NCBI GenBank assembly: GCA_042408535.1
Contig: JBHORA010000110.1
Coordinates: forward strand, 1-9,969
Direction: 5' to 3'
Length of the DNA: 9,969 nt
Source of the DNA: BPIH01 sp042408535
GTDB taxonomy: Bacteria; Chloroflexota; Limnocylindria; Limnocylindrales; CSP1-4
Made by a program: the position numbers and the translations under genes. Each line of letters begins with the position of its first letter. The first letter of the stretch is position 1. Shown here piece by piece: positions 1 through 5,383 of the stretch. Below the pieces are notes generated by a model, which saw only the letters and a program-made list of their open reading frames with translations, did not search any database and was not told the origin of the DNA.

Positions 1-120
1 CTCCTCGACGCCCTCGACCTTCCGGAGGTAGCGCTCGATGCGGTTCACGCACGACGCGCAGGTCATCCCCTCGACGGGGAAGCGGACGGCCGCCGGCGGC
101 TGGTTTTGGGCGATGGACAT
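1..120 (-). CDS. copA: Heavy-metal-associated domain protein, probable copper P-type ATPase (CopA), N-terminal fragment
   Basis: Only the first 40 codons are in the window; the gene continues past base 1. The protein starts MSIAQNQPPAAVRFPVEGMT and continues with CASCVNRIERYLRKVEGV. GMTCASC followed by NRIERYLRKVEGV is the metal-binding loop and first helix of an HMA domain, whose two cysteines bind Cu(I). HMA domains open copper-exporting P1B-type ATPases and also form small CopZ-type chaperones. The short lead-in and the NRIERYLRKVEGVEE style favour the ATPase, but the fragment cannot prove it. The start is set by ATG at 118-120, with CAGGAG on the - strand at 130-135, 9 bases upstream. A CsoR-like palindrome lies over the promoter at 145-161, which supports copper-responsive control and hence a copper rather than zinc or cadmium role. 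The gene symbol is tentative. Confidence 0.8.
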   Translation of the reverse strand, partial: MSIAQNQPPAAVRFPVEGMTCASCVNRIERYLRKVEGVEE

Positions 121-144
121 CGGCTGACGCTCCTGCACTTCGAG

Positions 145-162
145 ATACCCCTGGGGAGTATA
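145..162 (-). promoter_or_regulatory. CsoR-like copper operator overlapping the -10 box of the HMA/CopA gene
   Basis: The + strand reads ATACCCCTGGGGAGTAT at 145-161, a near-perfect inverted repeat with C-run and G-run half-sites. From memory, CsoR operators in Gram-positive and actinobacterial genomes have this ATACCCC/GGGGTAT form. On the - strand, bases 162-157 read TATACT, a good -10 box that lies within the palindrome, so a bound repressor would block transcription of the metal gene starting at 120. No convincing -35 box is seen 16-18 bases further upstream. No csoR gene is in the window. The assignment is inferred from the motif and the downstream gene. Confidence 0.6.
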
Positions 163-344
163 CACCACCGAGCAGGGACCCCGAGGGGGCGTCTTGTCCC
201 GATCCGGATCGGCAGGGCGGCGGCAGGATCGCTGCAAGGGCGCTGGCGATGAGCCTCTCGACGGTTGTCGTCACGGCAGCTGCGCCCGCTAACGGAGCGA
301 GTCGGTCCCCGGACGAGCGAGGACCAGAGAACGAGCGGAAGGCG

Positions 345-419
345 TGGAGCCGACACTCGGATTCGAACCGAGGACCTGCTGTTTACGAAACAGCTGCTCT
401 ACCGCTGAGCTATGTCGGC
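345..419 (-). tRNA. tRNA-Thr (anticodon CGT)
   Basis: The - strand folds as a complete cloverleaf of 75 bases including an encoded CCA. The acceptor stem is GCCGACA/TGTCGGC, the D arm is GCTC-loop-GAGC, the anticodon stem is GCTGT/ACAGC with loop TTCGTAA, and the T arm is CTCGG-TTCGAAT-CCGAG. The anticodon CGT (genomic acg at 385-387) reads the threonine codon ACG, which suits a high-GC genome. The discriminator base is T, followed by CCA at 347-345. It appears to be transcribed alone from the TATAAT promoter at 430-435; the next - strand gene starts at 120 and has its own promoter. Confidence 0.97.
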
Positions 420-429
420 TCGCGGGCCG

Positions 430-458
430 ATTATAGGGGCTCCTCGCCGACATCGACC
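430..458 (-). promoter_or_regulatory. Promoter of tRNA-Thr
   Basis: On the - strand bases 435-430 read TATAAT, a perfect -10 box and one of the few AT-rich spots in the region. It ends 11 bases before the mature 5' end of the tRNA at 419, the distance expected for a short trimmed leader. The -35 position (about 458-453, GGTCGA) is a poor match, as is common in high-GC genomes. Confidence 0.65.
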
Positions 459-640
459 TGGCACGGACGACCCCCCACCGGGACGATTTTCGAGCCCCGC
501 CCCTGACACCTTTCTCCGGGTGAGTGCCTCTCCTTGAGGTAGGGTTGTCCGACCGTCGGCCCGGTCCGGCCAGCGTCGGCCGCCCGCCGCCGATCCGTTG
601 CTGGCCCGCGGCGGCTCTCGAGCCCCGCGAGCCGCGGAGA

Positions 641-647
641 AAGGAGG
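641..647 (+). promoter_or_regulatory. Ribosome binding site that fixes the start at 653
   Basis: AAGGAGG is the strongest Shine-Dalgarno sequence in the window, 5 bases before ATG 653. It selects this start over in-frame upstream codons back to 524, and the choice is confirmed by the signal peptide that begins there. Confidence 0.8.
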
Positions 648-652
648 TGCGC

Positions 653-1609
653 ATGGCCCGAACCGCACTGCAGCGTCTCGCCACCGCGTTCGTCATCCTC
701 GCCCTCTTCCCGGCCGCCGTCAGCGCCCACACGAACGAGCAGATCGCCGAGACGAACGGCTTCACCGCCACCCTCCCGCTCTTCGGGAGCTCTCTCACCG
801 TCGCCGTCACCCTCGACGACGTCGGCAACCTCGCCTCGGTCAGCCTGACGCCGACCGGGAGCTACAGCCCGACCCGGACGGAGCCCCACGACGTCCGACT
901 TGCCGCGACCGATGGGCAGAGCACGCTCCTCGTCCGGGCGAAGGGCGACAAGCTCGGCATCCGGGCGAAGGCGCCGACCCTGGCCGACCTCCTCGGGAGT
1001 GGGACGTGGACGGGCGACGTCTTCGGGACGGGTGACACGACGAGCGTCCCCTATACGATCGGCTCTGATGGGGCCGGCAAGCCGACGATCGCCGTCGGCA
1101 GCGTAACGACGCCGGCCGGGGTCACCACGGAGGTCCGACCGCCGGTCACGAAGAGCGACGGGGACACCGTGAAGACGAGCGTCCGGGTCGTCTTCACCTT
1201 CGCTGGGGTGACGAAATGGCTGACCATCGAAGTCAAGGTCAAGACCGGTGACGATCCCGCGGCCCAACTGAAGATCGACCTCAAGGCGAAGGACCGCCAG
1301 CGAGTCGACGCGTCCCTCGCTGAGCTCGTCGGTAGCCGGACCTGGGCGGGGCACCTTTGCGACGGCACACCCGTCTCGGTCAGCTACGAGGTCACGGCCG
1401 ACGGTCGGGTCGTCTTCAGCGGTGCCGCTGGTGCCCCGGCCACAATGAAGGAGACCAAGGACGGCTTCAGCGTCCGCTTCACCGACACGAAGGTGAAGGT
1501 CTCGGTCAAGCTCCGCGAGCGGAGCGACGGGACCTGGCAGCTGTCGGTCAAGGGCTCGACCGGCAAGTGCGGCAAGCACGAGGGCCCCAAGCCCTCGGTG
1601 AGCTCCTGA
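653..1609 (+). CDS. Secreted protein of unknown function with an internal duplication
   Basis: The 318-residue product has a Sec signal peptide: MARTALQRLA, a hydrophobic stretch TAFVILALFP, and a likely cleavage after AVSA at residue 24. No catalytic motif or known family is recognised. The mature part is rich in beta-type alternation, Thr, Val and Lys. Two segments resemble each other: residues about 109-200 begin TLADLLGSGTWTGDVF and residues about 221-302 begin SLAELVGSRTWAGHLC; each continues into TSVPYTIGSDG or PVSVSYEVTADG and then into beta-rich stretches with KVKV-like endings. This suggests tandem copies of one beta domain. Cysteines 236 and 306 lie in and after the second copy and could form a disulphide. 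The start is ATG 653 with AAGGAGG at 641-647; the open frame extends further upstream but has no comparable ribosome site. The gene runs directly into the lipoprotein gene, so the two are probably co-transcribed envelope proteins. Confidence 0.8.
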   Translation: MARTALQRLATAFVILALFPAAVSAHTNEQIAETNGFTATLPLFGSSLTVAVTLDDVGNLASVSLTPTGSYSPTRTEPHDVRLAATDGQSTLLVRAKGDKLGIRAKAPTLADLLGSGTWTGDVFGTGDTTSVPYTIGSDGAGKPTIAVGSVTTPAGVTTEVRPPVTKSDGDTVKTSVRVVFTFAGVTKWLTIEVKVKTGDDPAAQLKIDLKAKDRQRVDASLAELVGSRTWAGHLCDGTPVSVSYEVTADGRVVFSGAAGAPATMKETKDGFSVRFTDTKVKVSVKLRERSDGTWQLSVKGSTGKCGKHEGPKPSVSS

Positions 1610-2337
1610 ACCACCCTCCCATCCCCAACGCTCGAGCACACCTCCCAGCTCGAGCCCTCGCCCTCGTCCTCGCCGCCGGCCTGGTGATCCCCGTGATCGC
1701 CGGCTGCGGCGGGGACGGTGGCGGGTCGCCCTCCCCATCGGGCAGCAGCCCGGCTCCGACGCCGACGCTCAACCTCGAGCCGACGGGCGGACTGGGTGCC
1801 ATCGCCTCGGGTTCGCCGAGCGTCAGCCCGGCGCCCTCCGAGCTCCTCGAGGCCGCCTTCGAGCGCCTCGCCTCGGTCGGCTATCGCGTCGAGGCGACAA
1901 TCACCGTTGGCGGCGTCGTCGCGACCCGGGCGATGGGTCGCGGGACTGGTTCGGCCGTCGAGCTGGCCATCGAAGCCGGTGGCACGACCCTCACCTACCG
2001 CCAGATCGGGGCCCGGATCTGGGTTCGGGAGGGGGATGGCGCGTGGCGGGAGCTCGAGGCATCCTCGATGATGATCGACCCTCTCGCCTCGCTCCGGCAC
2101 CCCCTCGACGTGCAGTTCGCGGCCGGTGCGGCGGCTGACGGGACGCTCGGCTTCATCGTCCGCTACGCGGGCGCCGATCTCGGGCTCGAGGTCGAGACCG
2201 TCAGCGTCGACGTCGGACTGGCCGGCGACGGAACCCTCCAGGTGCGGTACGCGACGACCGTCGGCGGCCGTCCAGCGACGTCGGAGACACGCTTCCAGCC
2301 CGAGTCCGACCAGCCGCCGATCCTCCCGCCCGGCTAG
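1606..2337 (+). CDS. Putative lipoprotein of unknown function (LppX/LprG-like fold possible)
   Basis: The frame encodes a classic lipoprotein export signal: an Arg-containing segment (NARAHLPAR), the hydrophobic ALALVLAAGLVIPV, and the lipobox IAGC. A Gly/Ser/Pro/Thr linker follows (GGDGGGSPSPSGSSPAPTPT), then a folded part of about 170 residues starting SELLEAAFERLASVGYRVEA. The succession of beta segments recalls the LppX/LprAFG and LolA type of lipid-binding envelope proteins, but that is a resemblance only. The start is unclear: no in-frame ATG, GTG or TTG lies between the upstream gene and the hydrophobic core. The options are CTG 1606, which overlaps the upstream TGA and gives 243 residues with a full signal; ATC 1621; or GTG 1684, which would cut the signal to 8 residues before the cysteine. 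CTG 1606 is used here because it preserves the signal. Translation may be coupled to the preceding gene. Confidence 0.65.
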   Translation: MNHPPIPNARAHLPARALALVLAAGLVIPVIAGCGGDGGGSPSPSGSSPAPTPTLNLEPTGGLGAIASGSPSVSPAPSELLEAAFERLASVGYRVEATITVGGVVATRAMGRGTGSAVELAIEAGGTTLTYRQIGARIWVREGDGAWRELEASSMMIDPLASLRHPLDVQFAAGAAADGTLGFIVRYAGADLGLEVETVSVDVGLAGDGTLQVRYATTVGGRPATSETRFQPESDQPPILPPG

Positions 2338-2379
2338 GCGACCGGTCGACCCCAACCCCCCTCCTCCCGATGGAGTAAC

Positions 2380-2401
2380 TGTCATGTCACTTGACAGGAC
2401 A
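2380..2401 (+). promoter_or_regulatory. Probable NiaR operator (22-base inverted repeat)
   Basis: Half-site TGTCATGTCA (2380-2389) is separated by CT from half-site TGACAGGACA (2392-2401). The right half is the reverse complement of the left except for one base. It lies directly in front of niaR and the NAD operon and covers the TTGACA -35 box, as expected for autogenous repression. NiaR is known as a niacin-responsive repressor of nad genes. Assigning this palindrome to NiaR is inferred from position and symmetry. Confidence 0.7.
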
Positions 2402-2419
2402 GACCCGTCGAGGTAGCGT
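2391..2419 (+). promoter_or_regulatory. Promoter of the niaR-nadBCA operon
   Basis: A perfect -35 box TTGACA at 2391-2396 is followed after exactly 17 bases by TAGCGT at 2414-2419, which matches TATAAT at the important first, second and last positions. Transcription would begin about 7 bases later, near 2426, which is the G of the niaR GTG codon. No Shine-Dalgarno sequence is seen, so a leaderless message is likely. The -35 box is buried in the palindrome at 2380-2401. Confidence 0.65.
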
Positions 2420-2425
2420 CCTCGT

Positions 2426-3121
2426 GTGCCCCCGACTCGAACGATGACCGATTCGACGAACCGCTCGCGGCCTGCCCACCCGGCGGCGGCAGCACCCCGC
2501 CCGGGGGCGGAAGCCGCACCCCGCCCGGGGGCGGAAGCCGCACCCCGCCCGGGGGCGGAAGCCGCACCCCGCCCGGGGACGGAAGCCGGCCATCGGGTCG
2601 TCGGCGCCGAGGGACGACGGGCCGCCATCCTCGACCGCCTCGCCGCCGCCGAGACCCCGATCCCCGGCGACCTCCTCGCCCAGGAGCTCGGTGTCAGCCG
2701 GCAGGCGATCGTCCACGACGTCGCCGTCCTCCGGGCTGCCGGGCAGGCGATCGTGGCGACGGTCCGAGGGTACCTCCTCCTCCGGCCCCCAGGGGCCGAT
2801 CTCGCCCGGGCCGTCGTCGCCGTCCGCCACGCTCCGGCGGAGGCCGAGGCCGAGCTGACGGCCCTCGTGGATCTCGGCGTCAGGGTCGTCGATGTCGTCG
2901 TCGAGCATCCCGTCTACGGCGAGCTCCGGGCCCAGCTCCACATCGAGTCGCGGGCCGACGTCGCTGCCTGGGCCGAGGCGACTCGCCGGTCCGGCGCCCA
3001 TCTCCTCTCCGAGCTGACCGACGGCGTCCACCTCCACACCCTCGAGACGTCCGCTGCCGAACGGCTCGAGGCGGCCCGGGCCGCTCTCCAACGACTCGGA
3101 ATGCTCCTCGCCGATGGCTGA
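2426..3121 (+). CDS. niaR: Transcriptional repressor NiaR (HTH_11 plus 3H domain), NAD biosynthesis regulator
   Basis: The product has 231 residues. Residues 62-118 form a winged helix-turn-helix (AILDRLAAAETPIPGDLLAQ, then ELGVSRQAIVHDVAVLRAAG and a wing ending RGYLLLR). Residues 128-228 form the 3H domain, including VVEHPVYGELRAQL and DGVHLHTL. H135, E143, H202 and H204 have the same spacing as the metal ligands I recall from the Thermotoga maritima structure (H79, E87, H146, H148), so the metal and niacin site looks intact. NiaR binds DNA with nicotinic acid as co-repressor and shuts off NAD synthesis. Residues about 20-54 are an insert of four APRPGAEA-type octapeptides that the family normally lacks, encoded by a 24-base tandem repeat. 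GTG 2426 coincides with the predicted transcription start; ATG 2444 is the alternative. The stop overlaps nadB by 8 bases. Confidence 0.9.
   Translation: MPPTRTMTDSTNRSRPAHPAAAAPRPGAEAAPRPGAEAAPRPGAEAAPRPGTEAGHRVVGAEGRRAAILDRLAAAETPIPGDLLAQELGVSRQAIVHDVAVLRAAGQAIVATVRGYLLLRPPGADLARAVVAVRHAPAEAEAELTALVDLGVRVVDVVVEHPVYGELRAQLHIESRADVAAWAEATRRSGAHLLSELTDGVHLHTLETSAAERLEAARAALQRLGMLLADG
2493..2588 (+). repeat. Four tandem copies of a 24-base GC-rich repeat inside niaR
   Basis: Units lie at 2493-2516, 2517-2540, 2541-2564 and 2565-2588. The first three are identical, starting CACCCCGCCCGGGGGCGG and ending AAGCCG; the fourth has one G-to-A change. Each is 8 codons, so the frame is kept and the protein gains APRPGAEA units in its N-terminal linker. 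The CCGCCC/GGGCGG core of each unit is itself self-complementary, which favours slippage. Copy number probably varies between strains. Confidence 0.95.
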
Positions 3122-4526
3122 CCGGTCCGGCCGGGCTCGCCGGGCGCCCGATCTCGTCGTCGTCGGAGCCGGCGTCGCGGGCCTGACGGCCGCCCTGAGC
3201 GCGGCGGCTGCCGGTGCCGGCGTCCTCGTTGTCGCCCGCGAGCGGCCGATGGCCTCGCCGAGCGCCCTCGCCCAGGGCGGCGTCGCCGCCGCCACCGAGC
3301 CCGGCGACGCCCCCGAGCTCCATGCCGCCGACACCGAGGCGGCCGGGCGGGGGCTCTGTAGGCCGAGCGCCGTGGCGGTCCTCGTCGAGGAGGCGCCAGC
3401 CCGGGTCGCCGAGCTCCGCCGACTCGGCGTGCCCTTCGACCCGGAGCCAGGCCTCGAGGGTGGGCATCGGCGGCGACGGATCCACCACGTCGGCGGCGCC
3501 GACACGGGGGCGGCGATCGTCGCTGTCCTGGCGGCGGCCGTCGAGCGCCACCGGAGGATCGAGGTCGCCGTCGGCGAGCGAGTCCTTGCCCTCCGGCCGG
3601 GGGAGGGGATCGTGACCGACCGCCGCGAGATCTCCTGCTCGGCGATCCTCCTCGCCACTGGCGGCTACGCGGCGCTCTGGGCGCGCTCCACGCATCCGGC
3701 GAGCTCCGTCGGTGACGGCCTCCTCCTCGCCCACCGGGCCGGGGCGTCTCTCGCCGATCTGGAGTTCGTCCAGTTCCACCCGACCGTCCTCGTCGAGGCG
3801 TCGCTCCTGCTCTCCGAAGCTCTCCGCGGGGCCGGGGCGCGACTGCTCGACGAGCGGGGCGAGCGGTTCGTCGACGAGCTCGCCCCCCGCGACGTCGTCG
3901 CCCGGGCCATCGCCGCCCGGGGCACGGCTCTCCTCGACCTGCGGCCGATCCCCCGGGAGCGCTTCGCCGGGCTCATGGAGCGCCTCGTGGCATCCGGTCT
4001 CGACCCTACCCGCGAGCCGATCCCGGTCGCTCCGGCGGCGCACTTCACGATCGGCGGGATCGTCACCGACCTCGACGGCCAAACGGCCGTCCCCGGCCTC
4101 TACGCCGCCGGCGAGTGCGCTGCGACGGGCCTCCACGGGGCGAATCGGCTCGCTTCGAACTCGCTCGCCGAGTGCCTCGTCTTCGGGCGCCGGGCGGCGC
4201 TTGCCGCCCTCGAGGACGCGAGCCGGCCGACGACGCGGGGTGCACGGCCCGCCGAATCGATCCTCCCGAGCCCCGCCAGCCCGGATCCTGAGCTCCGGGC
4301 GGCCGTCTGGCGCAGGGCCGGTCTCGTCCGCGATCCGGCCGGGCTCGCCGAGCTCGCCGGCGCCAGCCATCCCCTCGTTCGCCTCGTCGCCCGCTCCGCC
4401 CTCGTCCGCGCTGAGACGCGGGGCTGCCACGTCCGAGCCGACGTCCCCGACCCGGATCCAGCCCTGGATCGGCGACACCTCGTCGTCGCCCCGGACGGTG
4501 CGCTCCACCTGGAGGAGTGGCAGTGA
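3114..4526 (+). CDS. nadB: L-aspartate oxidase (NadB)
   Basis: NadB oxidises L-aspartate to iminoaspartate with FAD, the first step of de novo NAD synthesis in the cytoplasm; its product is used at once by NadA. The 470-residue protein starts with a Rossmann FAD motif (VVVGAGVAGLTAAL, glycines at 18-23), then SPSALAQGGVAAA (48-60), ATGGYAALW and GDGLLLAHRAGASL (200-213), EFVQFHPTVL (217-226), APRDVVARAI (257-266), HFTIGGIVTDLDG (310-322) and LHGANRLASNSLAECL (340-355). R259, H310 and R345 align by motif with the E. coli active-site residues R290, H351 and R386. The protein is shorter than E. coli NadB (540), mainly in the middle substrate-capping region and at the C-terminus. ATG 3114 lies inside the end of niaR (8-base overlap), and the stop shares GTGA with nadC, so translation is probably coupled. 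Confidence 0.95.
   Translation: MADRSGRARRAPDLVVVGAGVAGLTAALSAAAAGAGVLVVARERPMASPSALAQGGVAAATEPGDAPELHAADTEAAGRGLCRPSAVAVLVEEAPARVAELRRLGVPFDPEPGLEGGHRRRRIHHVGGADTGAAIVAVLAAAVERHRRIEVAVGERVLALRPGEGIVTDRREISCSAILLATGGYAALWARSTHPASSVGDGLLLAHRAGASLADLEFVQFHPTVLVEASLLLSEALRGAGARLLDERGERFVDELAPRDVVARAIAARGTALLDLRPIPRERFAGLMERLVASGLDPTREPIPVAPAAHFTIGGIVTDLDGQTAVPGLYAAGECAATGLHGANRLASNSLAECLVFGRRAALAALEDASRPTTRGARPAESILPSPASPDPELRAAVWRRAGLVRDPAGLAELAGASHPLVRLVARSALVRAETRGCHVRADVPDPDPALDRRHLVVAPDGALHLEEWQ
4511..4517 (+). promoter_or_regulatory. Ribosome binding site that fixes the nadC start
   Basis: GGAGGAG sits inside the end of nadB. With GGAGG at 4511-4515, the spacing to GTG 4523 is 7 bases. 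The other in-frame GTG at 4517 overlaps the purine run itself and is unlikely to be used. Confidence 0.7.
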
Positions 4527-5383
4527 GCGCCACGGCGACCGGTCTCCCGGCCGACGTCGTCGCCGGCCTCGACGCCGCCATCGCCGCCTGGCTTGCCGAG
4601 GACGTCGGGCCCGGGGACCTGACGAGCGAGGCGATCGTGCCGCCGGAGCTGCGAGCGGGGGCCGAGATTCGCCTCGCGGAGCCAGGCGTCGTCTGCGGTC
4701 TCGTCGTCGCGCGCCGGGTCTTCGAGCACCTCGATCCGGAGGCCTCGTGGCGGCCGCTCGTGGCCGACGGCGAACGGGCGGAACCCGGGCCGATCGCCCA
4801 CCTCGCCGGCCGCGCCCGCGCCATCCTCGCCGGGGAGCGGCTCGCTCTCAATCTCCTCGGCCGGCTGTCGGGGATCGCCACCCGGACGCGCGCCTTTGTC
4901 GATGCCGTCCAGGGAACCGGGGTCGTCATTCTCGACACCCGCAAGACGACGCCGGGGCTGCGGGCTCTCGAGAAGTGGGCCGTGCGCTGCGGCGGGGGGA
5001 CGAACCACCGCTTCGGCCTCTTTGACGGGATCCTCGTCAAGGACACCCACCTCCGGCTGGCCGGCGGGGTCGAGCCTGCCGTCCGGGCCGCCCTCGCCAC
5101 GGGTCGGCCGGTCGAGGTCGAGTGCGAGTCCCTGGAGGCGGTCGAGGCGGCGCTTCGCGCCGGGGCGACGCGGATCCTCCTCGACAACATGGCGGTCGCC
5201 GACCTCCGACGGGCGGTCGAGATCGTCGCCGGGCGGGCCTGGCTCGAGGCGTCGGGCGGAGTGACGCTGGCAACGGTCCGTGAGATCGCCGAGACCGGGG
5301 TCGACGCCGTCTCGATCGGCAGCCTCACCCACGGTGCCCGCTCGCTCGACGTCTCCTTCGAGATCGTGGAGGTGGCACCGTGA
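4523..5383 (+). CDS. nadC: Nicotinate-nucleotide pyrophosphorylase, carboxylating (quinolinate phosphoribosyltransferase, NadC)
   Basis: NadC joins quinolinate to PRPP, releasing CO2 and pyrophosphate, to give nicotinate mononucleotide, the entry to NAD. The 286-residue length is typical. Family signatures appear in order: AEDVGPGDLTSEAI (25-38), GERLALNLLGRLSGIATRTR (104-123), LDTRKTTPGLRALEKWAVRC (137-156), GGGTNHRFGLFDGILVKDTH (157-176), VEVECESLEAVEAAL (197-211), ILLDNM (218-223) and LEASGGVTLATVREIAETGV (241-260), followed by DAVSIGSLTH. The conserved basic residues around R140, K141, R162, H163 and K173 that bind substrate phosphate and carboxylates are present. The start is the GTG whose last two bases open the nadB stop (GTGA). 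The end overlaps nadA in the same way. Confidence 0.96.
   Translation: MSATATGLPADVVAGLDAAIAAWLAEDVGPGDLTSEAIVPPELRAGAEIRLAEPGVVCGLVVARRVFEHLDPEASWRPLVADGERAEPGPIAHLAGRARAILAGERLALNLLGRLSGIATRTRAFVDAVQGTGVVILDTRKTTPGLRALEKWAVRCGGGTNHRFGLFDGILVKDTHLRLAGGVEPAVRAALATGRPVEVECESLEAVEAALRAGATRILLDNMAVADLRRAVEIVAGRAWLEASGGVTLATVREIAETGVDAVSIGSLTHGARSLDVSFEIVEVAP

Larger units (their letters stand above)
420..652. other. Intergenic region between tRNA-Thr and the secreted-protein gene
   Basis: This 233-base divergent gap holds the tRNA promoter on the - strand and the ribosome binding site of the next gene on the + strand (AAGGAGG at 641-647). A TAGGGT at 540-545 could be a -10 box for the + strand gene, but no -35 box accompanies it at normal spacing. 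ORFs crossing this gap run through the tRNA in reverse and are not credible genes. Confidence 0.5.

Noticed and set aside
289..330. Possible terminator stem (GGTCC/GGACC) downstream of tRNA-Thr
   Set aside because: The stem is only five bases with a long loop and no U tract on the transcribed strand.
63..356. Small ORFs overlapping the tRNA (63-356 on - and 249-506 on +)
   Set aside because: Both run through the tRNA-Thr gene or the CopA start, lack ribosome sites and have no recognisable domains.
431..1738. Long antisense ORFs opposite the secreted protein, the nad genes and the GH15 gene (for example 431-1738, 2880-4508, 4063-5865, 7093-8949 on the - strand)
   Set aside because: They are shadows of real genes: composition is Arg/Gly/Asp/Pro-biased, no domains are visible, and they overlap well-supported genes completely.
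2339..2348. Palindrome CGACCGGTCG after the lipoprotein stop as a terminator
   Set aside because: It has no loop and no following T run, so it cannot act as an intrinsic terminator hairpin.
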